Positions 21,501 to 33,400 of a stretch of DNA of 64,000 nucleotides are shown here, piece after piece. The stretch lies in assembly GCA_947652115.1 (NCBI GenBank), contig OX393565.1, positions 24,333,233 to 24,397,232 on the forward strand, given 5' to 3'. Below the pieces are notes generated by a model. It was not told where the DNA came from and ran no database searches. It saw nothing but the letters and a program-made list of their open reading frames with translations. How positions within the stretch are numbered: position 1 is the stretch's first letter; each line of letters begins with the position of its first letter. The stretch is from Blastomussa wellsi. Lineage: Eukaryota; Cnidaria; Anthozoa; Scleractinia; Plerogyridae. The translations under genes and the position numbers were made by a program.

Positions 21501-23894
21501 TAAATATTTTGAATCTTTCTTTTTGGTGGCATATCAAGGTTTCTTTAACTTGTCGACGAATTTCAGTTTTTAAGCAGGGTTAGTGTCAACGGCAGATAAA
21601 TTACTAAAAGTTACGTCACTTTGTAATATCTTAAAGAGACAAATTCAATACTTCTTTTTACAAATGGAAGGTCCCTTGCTTTCCATCAACCACGACACAA
21701 CGTTGTGTCATACGAATAAGGTAAGGAAGTGAAATGCTTTTTTAAGAGTTCAATGGTTTGGATTCTATCTGTTTCAATGGGAAATCACAGTCTCTCCAAT
21801 GCTGGTGAATTAAGTGCTTTTCGCGAGCGATGAATTTGCTGTTTCAGAAGTGATTAGCAAGTACATTTACTACTCACCTTTGGGCAGCCGAGATTCAGCG
21901 ATTAAATTTTTGACCATGTTTTGGTATATTGACAGAAATAAACTGATGTTTTTCTAGATACAACATCACAACTGATGACGTAAAAAGGGAATACAATGCT
22001 TCTCACAATTACAAGTAGGTGTTGATATATTGTTCTCTTGCGTTTTTTCTTGACTTACTCAGGACTTCCGAAAAAAATTGTCAGATACATGCTCTAAATT
22101 TGGGTAGCTTTTGTCAGAATCAACACAACGCAGCACAAGACACTGCACCAATGTAGGATGAACGGTATTACTTGGCCGAGTAAAGAGGGATTTATTTGAA
22201 TATATAATTCAAATATAAACCCGAAATGAAACATATTTGTTAAAGCAAAAATACGGTTCGAATAAAGAGAAATGCTAGAAAATAATGAGGCAATTTTCTC
22301 CTTAATCATTCCAAATTTTAGCCTTTACACATTTTAGTGCAGCGATTAGAGCAATGTGTAACGTTTGACATTGTATTTGCAGACTCGAAAATAACCCGAC
22401 GACAACGTCTATTGATAAAACAAAGCTACAACTAGCTTTGAACACGGCGCAGGTCGGGAGAACCTTCCAAGACAGAAGTCATGTGATCCTCCTTAAACCG
22501 CGAAACATTATGCTACCGAAACACCAGAATCGTACCATTCGTTACATCGGGGGGATTGGAAAAAGAGGAAACATTGTTCAGACCTATCCTGCCATGGAAT
22601 ATCGTTTTTTTCCTGAACGCATCACTGTCACAACAGAGGAAATTGTGTGCTTCGTCTGGTCTGGTATGAAGAAAGCATGTACAATTGAAACCAAGCTCCG
22701 CTTTCAACAAAAATATTAGCTGCAGTTTAACGAGAAATATTCATTGACGTTTTTTTCTTTTGTTTCACACTTTCCTCGATTCTCATATACATTAACTTAC
22801 AAATTCTTGTTGTACATACATATTAATTTCATTTTAAGGCAATATTGCATTAAAAAAATAGTTATTTACTGAAAATTTAGCTATTTACTTTGTTTTTAAG
22901 GTTCAAACAACAATCCTCAGCACTACGCTGGACAAGGAACAGCTGGTAAGAAAATACTGGGCATATTTATCATTCTCAGTAACAAAAATGGACACAGAGG
23001 CTGAGTATTCCTCAGTTTCATCGGCATTTAACCCATCAATTTTCTGGAAAATTTTGATCAGGTTTAGCCTAGAGAATTTTGTGAAGAAGGACATACATTA
23101 ATAATAGCAGTCACACAACAGCTAGTGTAGAAAGAACTGAGAAATCACGCCTAAAGAACGGTGGATAATTAGATCTTTAGAAATTTCGTTTATACCAGAC
23201 TATTGCTCGACTGGTGCGGCTCAGATCATTGCACCCATATGAGGAAACAAGTTTAAATAGAAATAACTGATAGCGATGTATTTGTTTCAGTAAAATCTAC
23301 TTTATGTACGTACTTTATGACAAACCCTTTTTTGAGATAAAGTGAACGGAATGTGATACACTTTTTAAGGACCAAACCCGAAAAATGACACCTTTTTGAA
23401 GGAAAAAGGGGTAAACGGGTCAACTTTTTGTCGTTCCGTAACGTTTTCAGTTTGACAGACCGTTTCTTTTTCGTTTAGCGTGTTTTTACGCACTGCAAAT
23501 TGAAAAGTAGACATAATTAACATGTCGGCAGTTTGACACTGCTAAGTTAACTAATAGGTTTGTTTTTCATATAGGTACGGATCGCACAAACGTGTGTTGG
23601 ATTAAGGAAGGGTGCAAAACTCTGGCGCCGAAATCTTGTTCCAGGTTCCCTTTTGACGTTGTTGACTACGTTGAAGAATTTGACAGCTACAATTTGAATA
23701 TTCACCTAAACAGGGGGTGTTTAGCCCATGACAAAACGCTGGACCCTCAACTGAACAATGCCCCAGCCTCCTGCAACCCGCCGTGCTTCCGCATCAAGGA
23801 GCCTGGAGAGTACTGTTACATGGGCACACGCAATAACAATTTCTCCAATCGTCGTCACATTGGTCAGATCACTGTCATCAAACCTGAAGAGTGA
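18565..23894 (+). CDS. DD3-3-like secreted protein, gene A (copy 1)
   Basis: Nine exons join in phase: 18565-18717, 19259-19345, 20150-20477, 20753-20971, 21052-21475, 21958-22014, 22383-22663, 22901-22945, 23575-23894; 1914 nt, 637 aa. The start chosen is the ATG two bases after an acceptor (ACCAG|AC), not the ATG upstream of it at 18529. Residues 1-20 form a signal peptide ([17 protein letters not shown]), and the mature part opens [16 protein letters not shown]. Motifs in order are [111 protein letters not shown], a 45-nt micro-exon ([13 protein letters not shown]), then a Cys-rich end (CWIKEGC ... [17 protein letters not shown]). The layout matches the DD3-3 family, known from Dictyostelium and found in corals and molluscs; its function is not established. 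Exon 3 has a weak donor (GTTAGA). AATAAA at 24089 is the likely polyadenylation signal. Confidence 0.87.
19360..20149. repeat. Repeat-derived DNA in intron 2 of gene A
   Basis: Contains inverted AACTGTCCAA/TTGGACAGTT pairs (19846-19880) and further TTGGAC / GTCCAATT copies to about 20050, indicating a foldback element whose ends I cannot place exactly. The first half (19360-19640) has a short CTTTGAAATTT inverted repeat but no coding sequence. Gene B's intron 2 does not share it. Confidence 0.45.
21657..21726 (+). repeat. Partial duplicate of the exon 5 end with its splice donor, inside intron 5 of gene A
   Basis: About 65 bases repeat the last part of exon 5 (TGGAAGGTCCCTTGCTTTCC ... CAACGTTGTGTCATACG.ATAAG) followed by GTAAGG, a better donor than the real one (GTGAGA at 21476). 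Reading through from exon 5 meets a TGA at once, so use of this decoy donor would truncate the protein. No good acceptor sits in front of it. Gene B's short intron 5 lacks it. Copy at 57347-57416. Confidence 0.75.
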
Positions 23895-24819
23895 TGCTGT
23901 AGCATGATGTAGCTGAGTTTTTGGTACACTACTTAAAGGCGTTGGTTTTTCAGATGTTGGGCTTGTTATATTGATAAAACGAGTAATTACGGCATTGAAG
24001 CGGTTTTGGTCGCTAGCAATGGTTGTATTTCATTTTCATTTTCATTGAGGTGTTGGTATTTGCAAACAGTTATCTTGAAACTGCTAAAAATAAAATGAGA
24101 AAATAAGGAATATGTCTATTTGTATCTCATTTCAATGTGTACCTTTTGTGTATAGTTTTCTGAGTCACAGCCACTGAAATCAGTAACTCGAGGTAAACCA
24201 CACCCCAATTACTTCCCACACTCGGTTGACAATTGCCTGAACAGACCGGCTGGCTGTTTCACCCTTTCCTCCCTGAATTTTGAATCCACCAAGTATGAAT
24301 TTGTTCTGTTGCAAGCGATAAGCCGAATTCATCTAGGAATTATTTTCATAGTTTAAAGCTATCGCCATGGTGGATTTTTTAATCCAAAAACGAAATGTTG
24401 GGTTTCGTCAATAAGCCCATTCCAGGTGTTTCTATAGTCATCGAACGAAGACACATTAGCATTACATAATTAAAAGCCTATGTTTATTTTCTTACTCACG
24501 GCGCGTGGGATACAGAGCATGGCGCACGCGTGTTCAGTGAAGTTCGTGTACAGTCAGGCGCGAATAAACAGTAGAAGATCATTAAAATCTTCAGCTGTTA
24601 GCAAAAAGGCACCACTCACGGCATATTAAACTGGGGGTAAAATTATTAAGAGCAACGGAACGTTCTTTTTTTTAACAACAATAAACTTTATTAATATTAA
24701 ACAATTAAAAGAAGAACATGTACAACTCGTATATAGCGTAAGCTAGTCGAAGCGAGTTGTGCAGGGAGAAAAAGAAAAGAACAAAATCAACCAATTTGTA
24801 ACTACCATATATGAAATTA
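23895..24819. other. 3' untranslated and downstream region of gene A
   Basis: The 3' untranslated region ends after AATAAA at 24089-24094. The remainder, to the element at 24820, holds no recognised gene. Copy 2 has a 114-bp tandem duplication across the polyadenylation signal and lacks about 35 bp near 24750. Confidence 0.5.
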
Positions 24820-25007
24820 GGGCCTGATTACATGAGCCGGGCTGGCCCGGTTAGCCGGGCTTGTTTCAGTTTACCGAGATCTCGGCACGTCTGTTAAACG
24901 CAACAAATATTAACTTCGCGATTACATGACAACCGGGCCAGCCCGGTTAGCCGACAAAGCAACCCAGCCCGGCGAACCGGGCCAGCCCGGCTCATGTAAT
25001 CAGGCCC
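24820..25007. mobile_element. PIF/Harbinger-like miniature element (188 bp) between genes A and B
   Basis: Ends GGGCCTGATTACATGAGCCG...CTCATGTAATCAGGCCC are inverted repeats; TTA lies directly on both sides (24817-24819, 25008-25010). Internal GCCCGG repeats and CCGAGATCTCGG relate it to the element at 16673. Copy at 60601-60788. Confidence 0.85.
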
Positions 25008-26660
25008 TTAGTTAGGCCTTCCTTTAATGACCGTCTCGGTGCCCAGAGAAAAGTTCACACACGCGAGTGCTTGATACATTTTTGCGCGCTGGTTAAATTA
25101 GGGATAGACGTGAAGAATGGAACTGAAGACTCTAACAGAAACAAAAAAACCAATAACCCCTCAACATCAAGGCTCATGACGCACTTCTTTCCACGAGATG
25201 GATGGATCGCCGACTTAGTACGGGTTGCCAGCCATTAATTCAACTAGAATCCCATAATGACCTTCAGCATAGTCTTATCAGTGTATTTTAGAAATATTAC
25301 ACGTCTGAGAGATTTTAATTAAGAATAAAAATGAAAATTCCTTTATCACGATGCATTTACGGAGAGTCATTTAATCTTTTTCATCTCTGGTGTTTACAAT
25401 TTTACTAAATCAATTTACACTACAAAGGATGATCCCAACCTTTGATTGATCCCTTAGGGTATAAACCTCTGATAAGAACGATTCGAATTACTTTTTCTAG
25501 TATTAAAGAATGTAAGATGCATTCGATGAACCAGTTCATGGTATGGGCGTTGTTGGTTTTGGGCATCACCATCTTTAAAAACTGGCCCAGCAATTATTTT
25601 TTGCGATTTTAAAAGAAAAAAAATATACACATTCGAAATAGTAAAGGAAAAACAATTGATAACTTGATAATGACATATATTTTTTAGGCAAAACTAGGAT
25701 CATTAAATTAGGTTTCGAAAACGAAAACATAGTGATAAATTGAACTGAAGACACTCAAACGTAGCCATAAATCACTAAAGGACAATTACGAAAACAGTCG
25801 CTGTAAAAGATGCCGGGGAGCCAATACTTTAATCAGGAAAAGAGTTTCCATGGCTTCCATGCACAATTTTGTCATAATATAATTTCAGTAAAGCTCAAAT
25901 GCTTAATGGAAATTTCCGAACCCAGGGAGAGGGTGTAAGGAGTGGTCACACGAAAAACAAAAAAAGAAACAGGATTAACAGTGCATTCAAAATAAGCTTC
26001 TCTTCAGTGTTATATTCTAGAAGTTCGATTTCTCAATTGGTGTGCGTGCTAACAACCACCGCACGTGTTAAATGAATCAAGTGCCCAAGACATGCGTCTA
26101 CGAAGATTCAATACTGATAACGACATTAATCTGCTATAAATCTAAACTGAAGTCGTGTCAGTGGAAAAAATTAGATGAAAGACACTTTTCTTTACATATT
26201 ATGTAGCATGCAAAGTTTCTATGAGCAACAGCACGCCAAAACTACCGTTTTCGTGGCAGAGGAAAGTTTAGACCTAATTGATTTACTGCTTTGAACTGAG
26301 CATAAAATTGATATAGACGTTAAGTAGCTATCCCAAGTCTCACAGGAAACGAATAACCAAAAAATATCTAGAAAATAAAACTGTGAACGCAAATGAAAAA
26401 CATTGAGATATTGGCCAATAAGTTTCTCTTTGACATTTCTCCATCGCAATAAATCAGGGAGCTCATAATGTCATCAGCAACCAATGGAAACATTGCCCTT
26501 TCCGGATGTTTTGCTCATAGCATTGCTCGCTGGGTTCTCGTTAGGCAGATTTCTGATGAGTTCGAAAGAGTTAAGATCAGTTTTAGACTTTTTATTTCAG
26601 TCAATGTTATAGCAGTTTTAAAACACTTAGTTTAGAAAGACAAAAGGTAGGAATTAAGGA
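25008..26660 (+). promoter_or_regulatory. Upstream and promoter region of DD3-3-like gene B
   Basis: Alignable by eye to 15.9-18.2 kb in front of gene A, without the element at 16673. The conserved block 26446-26585 carries CGCAATAAATCA, CTCATAATGTCA, CAGCAACCAAT, TTTTGCTCATA and AAGATCAGTTTTAGA. A donor AAAAG|GTAGGA near 26647 ends a presumed first untranslated exon, and a second untranslated exon is likely at 27085-27160. No protein-coding frame of note. Confidence 0.45.
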
Positions 26661-26666
26661 CTTAAC

Positions 26667-26990
26667 GGCCGCCTGGTTAGCTCAGTTGGTAGAGCGCCGG
26701 ACTGTTGTGCGGAAGGTCTTGGGTAGCCCCAGACCGGACCAACACTCAGGGTCTTAATAACTGAGGAGAATATGCTGCCTTTGCAATGACGTCTGCAAAT
26801 GGTTAGAGGTTCTAGTCTTCTCGAATAAGAACGAAAAACCGTAGGTCCCGTATCCTGCATTTTCAGTGCAGGGGAACAAGGTTCCCCGTGTTGTGGTCCG
26901 GCCTCGTTTCACGGGTTGGTGCTTAACATACGGACAACCTCACTGCACCTTTACCCCTTGGACGGACTTGTCCAAGAAAAATTGTGTATG
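26667..26990 (+). mobile_element. tRNA-derived SINE in the 5' intron of gene B, with a damaged B box
   Basis: The head resembles a tRNA: GCCTGGTTAGCTCAGTTGGT (A box) and, in copy 2, GGTTCTAGCCC (B box). The anticodon stem is mismatched, so it is not a working tRNA gene. The body (ACACTCAGGGTCTTAATAAC..., ATGACGTCTGCAAATGG) is of the type common in cnidarian tRNA-SINEs. Copy 1 lacks five bases of the B box (GGGTAGCCCC). The right end is only approximate. Confidence 0.7.
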
Positions 26991-27453
26991 AGTATTAGTA
27001 TCTCAGTGTAGGAACGTGGCGCAGACTGATGTTTCTTGGTGCCTGCAAGAAGAAAATGACGTGTTTACTTTACACTTTGTTCAGGCACACAAAAGACAAG
27101 CCGCTATCGAGAAAAGGACGGAAAAATCAGCTACTTCGTACACACAGGACTTCGAGGCAGGTATTATGTAAGCCATTCACGACACCGAGTTTCATCTACT
27201 TTCATCAAATTTCTAGCATATATTCTGAAAGAACATATAGTCAAAGCTTAAAGAAATTTTTTTGAACAGCATAGTATATCATAATTCTTACTGAAATAAA
27301 TTTCATTTTGAAAAATTGAATTTTTTTCTGCAGTTGCTTAAATTTCTCTTCGCCTGCGAAGATTATTGCTTTACTTGGGGATAGACTTTAAAATCTTCAA
27401 TTTAATTTCAGCTTAATAATTTCAAAGTTTATTTCTCTCATTTTGCGCCAGGC

Positions 27454-30400
27454 ATGATGATACTGTTTGTCATTTGTCTTCTTGCTGTTCATATGGAGCC
27501 TTGCATGTCAGACTTATACATGCATTTCCCGCCAGGATCCAACAATCGCTTGAATGGCGCCAATGCAGACGTTACAAACAATAAAAGACTCTTTGATTCG
27601 CAGGTAGGCCGCCCTTATCCAATTTTTGATCGTCTTGCACAAGGATCAAATAACATATAGATATACATAATTATGTTATAACAGCAATTGAACACAACTC
27701 TGAACAAAGGCAGTCAAGTCTCCCCCTCAAAAAACAAATATTAATAATAAAAACAATTGGTAACATGTTGCTCATCTACATACAGTACAGGTTGCACCTG
27801 AAACCTAGGTGTTTAGGGCACAAGGAAATATGAAAAAACTTTCTAAATTGACAAAAGCAAAGTCGATTATTGCCATTGATAGCTCTTCTTCCAACATTAG
27901 CTGCTACAATAGGTCTGCGAAATAAAGATACACTTTTTAGTTATCTTGTGGTGTAAGGGTGTGAGGTACTCGTATGTTCTAGTTACCCTAGCTAAGGTTT
28001 CCAAAGTCACCTCTTTTACATTCAGATCACCCCTTTCTCAGGACTTCTTTCAACTGGACAATCAAGTTATATGTCTCAATCAAACTTTGCTTTAACATTA
28101 AAAGAATTAGATGAAAATGACAACCACAGTTTTTCTTGATGTTGAAAAAAAAAAAAAGACAGGAGTAAACATAAGATATATTTCTGCAGTGAAAATTCAT
28201 CAAAGATTTTGGATTGAAAACATACATAAAGCAAAATCAAATACAAATAATGTCTCCATTAATAGCAATAAAGGCTATAGGTTTTGAAAAGAGCATTTAT
28301 CTGAAGACAAACCAGCAAACAATTATAAGAACTGTAGCATACAAATCCGCTTTCTCATGGAGGCGTCGGGAGGTTGCTTCGAAAATCTTGGGTATAACAG
28401 CTTCTGCAAGTGCATTTTATTTCGACCTTTCAAAGTTTCAATTTCTGACGGATAGCGGTCAAACCTTTTGTACTTAGTGGTGAAGATGCGCTTTACATAT
28501 ATCTTACCTCCATTCAGTCCAACCTATTTTCTTTATTAGTATATTCAGAATTTTCGAATCACACACTCATCTCTTTTTCTTTCTTTTTTAGAACAACGAC
28601 AGGTGCGGATACAATGTGGGTGACAAATATGATGATAACCCCGGAGACACTATCACTGAAAACAGACAAGAACCAATGGTAATGCAAGGCAAAGATAACT
28701 GCTATATACCGGTGTCCTTCAAAATAAATAATCAATCATTCAACATTTATTCCAAGAATCATTTTTTCAACATGGATGAATATTTTAATCTGTATTTGTT
28801 TTCAGGAGTTTTACATGAGTGGATGCTCCTCCGATGTGAAAACTGAAGTGGACATTATGTGGACAAATCAACATGGAACAGGACCAAAAACTGACGACAG
28901 GGTGGAAACACAAGTTATTTTGCAGTACATGTGCCAACCGTTCCCGGAAGGCAAGATGCCCACTGGCAATCCGGTTACAGACTTCGAATATCACACCATT
29001 CGAAATGGTGAAACAAGTGGGTCTCAAACATTTACTGACCAGGGTCAAGAGTCAACTTCTATTTCAAAAGTATTGGGGCTTCATGAGCCACACCATTTCT
29101 ATCAGGCTTATTATCGCAGATATAGAAATAAAGGTAAGATTGCTGTCTCCCCCTGTTTCTCTCCCTCTCCCCCCCTCCCTCCCTCCCTCCCTCTCTCTCC
29201 CTCTCTCTCTCTCTTGGCTTAGTATTTATAAGGTCTTTCCCAAGGGGAACAGTTTCTATGGAAACTATCTTGCAAATTCAGAAATGTATAAGGACATCGA
29301 ACAATTAGAAAATTTACGTTTCAAAACATCAAATCTGCGTGAAATGAATTGTGTTTCACCAAGAGTCGATCTGCCCTTTAAAAGATAACGTTTTTCATCT
29401 GTCATAGGTTTGTTTACCGCTGATCAACAGCTTGCCGGCGATTCAGCAATTTACACACGGCAGAACGCGGCAGGCACCATAAGGGGACTGGAAGTCCCCG
29501 AAGAACGCGATTACTATCCATACTGGGGACCCACACCATGGAAGGATATTGCTATCCTTGTCAGCGATGAAGATACTGAGGAACGGATGAAGACACACGT
29601 TAACAGCTCTCAGTACGGGGTTAAATGTAAGACATTTTTTGTTTTACTAGTGAAACTCTTTCTTACTGATCGTCTCCCTTCTTCCTGGATTTACTTCTTA
29701 CTCTCCTTTTCAGACATGTGCATTATGCAAAAAGGGCTAAAAGATCAAACTGACTGCCCCCCAGACAATCAAGGTATTACTGCTAAACAATGTGTTGCCA
29801 AATACATCAACAAGGACAAGTGTAAAGCGGCTGGAGGGAATTGGACAAGATTCATCACGAATTACTTGGAGAGGACTGATGGAGTTTTGAGCACTTGTAA
29901 ATGTTTCGATGACAGAAGGCTGGCAAAAGGCGTGCCCTACGAAGCACACAAGATCTCACAAGGATCTGATTATAAGAAACAGTACGTTCTTCTCCACAGA
30001 CCTCCTGATGTGATCTACGCTCCATCTTCTGTTGTCAACCACAACGGAATCAACATGGAAGGCAAATTTTCTTCTTACAGATGGAAGGTCCCTTGCTTTC
30101 CATCTAACACAACACAACGTTGTGTTATACGGATAAGGTAAGAACGATGAACACACAGCCGACTCCCGACATTGTGCAGAAATGCTTGGACATCACCGTT
30201 TCTACGGAAGCGGTCCGTATGGCAAAATCCCGACCAAGAAAGAACCAATCAAAACTCTCGGATTTTCCTGCATGCCATATAATACATATGATTCTTTTTC
30301 AGATACAACATCACAACGTCTGATGCACCACGGGATTTCGATGTTAATGACAACCACCGGTAAGTGTCAATAGGAATCAGGAGTAAAGGAGATATTCTAT

Positions 30401-33400
30401 TGTTACACACACACTAAATCAAGCCTTTTCAGAAACACTTCGATCACCACACATAAATTTGTAGGTAACGTGAAAAGCCCAATTTATAGACTCAAGGCCC
30501 CGTAAATCAGTTGTGAATGGAAGGTGTTACTATTTTATGCAATCGCTTCTCCTTATTTTTACTGCACGAGGAAAGAGGAATTTATTCGAGTCTGAATTAT
30601 AATAGATAATCGGCCCCTACCCGGATTTCAACGGGAATGAAATATGAGTGATGAAGCGAAAATATGAAAGGAAATAAAAGGGATTCGGAAAAAATAGGGT
30701 GGAAAATAATGAAAGTTGTTTTCCCTGCATTTGAAGTGAAATGTCGTAAAGAGATAAACCAAGATCACTAATGTCCTCATATCCTGTGCAACTAAAATAG
30801 GTAAACTTTAAAGTGCTACTATGATCAAATTCTTGATGTTTATATTTTTATATTTTCGTGCACAATAGTAAACATGTCCTAGATATCTTGCCAAATTTCA
30901 ACCCGTTTCAAAACTTTAGAAGTCATGCTTTGGGACTTTTCTTTCCGAGAGTTTACAGCCGCCATTAATTCTCCTTGTTTCAAGGCTTCGTTGAGAATTT
31001 GAGAAAATGATGTCATTTTCTCAAAATACCTCACGGGTTAAAATTATAATAACAATAAGTACAGAAAATTGCACGAGGATAACGTCCAAAGCTTTTATTC
31101 TTCTTCGTGCGATTTTTTGTACTAACTGTTATTTATTTATAATTTCAACCCGTGAGGTATTTTGAGAAAATTACGTCATTTTCTCAAATTCTCAACCAAG
31201 CCTTGGAACAAGAAAAATTAATGGCGGCCGTAAATTCTGGGGAAATAAAAGTCCAAAAAAGATAACTTCTAATGTTTGTAATGGACTGAAATTTGGCAAG
31301 ATACCCGAAAAAAATCGTACTATTAACGAAAATGTAAAAAATGGATATCGAAAATTTCATCATTGTAGATATATTAAACTTCAGACCTAAACAAAAGCTG
31401 CGTGATCATCTCGAGATTCTGGGGAATAAACACTTACAAATCCTTTAATATATTTATTCCCCAGAGCCTCGAGATGATGCCTCTTGTTTAGGACTGTATT
31501 TCAATTTATCGAAAGTGAGCTATTCTGCCATGAAGCAACGTAATTATGAATAGTTTAAAAGGAGATGACATTATTTTGGTGTAATTCATGGCTGATAGGA
31601 TATCTACTTCTGGCCCTTTTTCTACTACAGTCGACTCTCTCTAAGATGAACACCATCGGAACCGGCCTCAGCTGTCCGTCTTAGAGAGGTGTCCGGCTTA
31701 TAGGGAGTCAACGTAACATGACCCCAGGAATTTTCAGCTGAGAAAGCAAGAAAATAACTGTGTTAGATTACAATACAATTCGTTTGTCACCTCCAAGTTA
31801 TTTTTTGAATGGGACAATGACTGATTTAATTTTAACTTGTATTGTATGTATTCCGCCGACAAGAAAAAAGCTGTCAATTAAACGTCTGGTTTTAAAAAGA
31901 GTCACGTACTTAGTAATTTAAGAATTTTTCTTCCCAAAGTCGTAATTTGCGGTCACATTCAGCACCTCACAAGTGTCCATTGACGATTTCAAAGTGTCCG
32001 TTGTCCGTCTTACAAGTTTGTCCGTCTTATAGAGAGTTTCGTTGTAGTATAATGACTGAGAAACGGCCGGGACCAACACCAGGTGTCCGTCTTATGGAGG
32101 TGTCCGTTAAGAGAGAGTTGACTGTACACCATACTGCTATTTGATAGTTATATGTCCAATTTTGAAGCAACACTTACGGCAGCGTATAACGGTTATTATT
32201 ATTATTGTTATTTCTAGACTGGCCAATAACCCGACGACAAAAGCCATTGACAATGTAACCAACCTCCAACTAGCCTTGAACACCGCACAGGTCGGCAGAA
32301 CCTTTCAAGACAGAAGTCATGTGATCCTCCTTAAACCTCGAAACCTTTTGCCACTGGAACACCGGCGTCGCACCATTCGCTACATCGGGGGGATTGGAAA
32401 AAGAGGAAACATTGTTCAGACCTATCCTGCCATGGAATATCGTTTTTTCCCTGAGCGCATCACGGTCACAACAGAGGAAGTAGTGTGTTTTGTTTGGTCG
32501 GGTATGAAGGACGTTTAAGTTGAATTGAAACCTAGCTTCACTATCTCCAAGATAAAATAATGGGGCAATGTTTCTCATTATATTGTCTTGCTTTCACCAA
32601 AAATTAACACACTAAGGCCTCGGTTATATAGTCTCGGGTACCCGAAACAACTATACGAGCGTTTATATGACAAACAATTGTCTCTGTCAGCTGAGTAAAA
32701 GTTGACCCTATTTGATTATACAAAAAGTGTTTTAATATTCAACTAACCCGAGTTGTCTCGCCCCCCGAGACAGCTTGGGTACGCGGAATTTTTCAACATT
32801 TTAGTGAAACGTTATCTCGCCAAGGGTAACTCGGGGAGAGGGTTGTTTCGGATACTCGAGACCATATAAATGGCGCCTAACCTAAAAGCATCTTAAAAGC
32901 AATCACTTTTCCAGTTTGCGGCTGGCCTCCTTTTCCTTTGTTTCGCACTTTTCTAAATTCTTGTCCAGAATAATTTATAAACTTTTACTAATTAAGGTTT
33001 ATTTAGTTTCGCTTGCTCTTATGCTAAGGATACACCAGTGTTGTAAAAGCCTTTCAAGACTGTATCCTTACCGATATTATGTTGCAAATACCTGAAAAGC
33101 TAAACCAAAATTGCAACAATGATTGTTATGTGCTATTTATATCGTTTGTTAGGTTCAAATAACAATCCTAGTCACTATGCTGGACAAGGAACAGCAGGTG
33201 AGAAAAGTTTTGACATAGTTATCACAATTATTGATTGGAATAGCAACGATGGCTCTTATATGCAGATGCTACTGCAGTGACCTTGAATGAGAATGAATAG
33301 ACCCAGAGATGGAAGAGAGTTCTTTTCATCGGCATTCCTTGTAAATCGTTTATAAACCTACTTTCCGGAAATTTAAGCAGGTGTAGACGAGAAGGTTTGT

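Noticed and set aside
26667..26741. A functional tRNA gene
   Set aside because: The A and B boxes fit, but the anticodon stem is mismatched, copy 1 lacks five bases of the T-arm region, and a SINE-type body follows directly.
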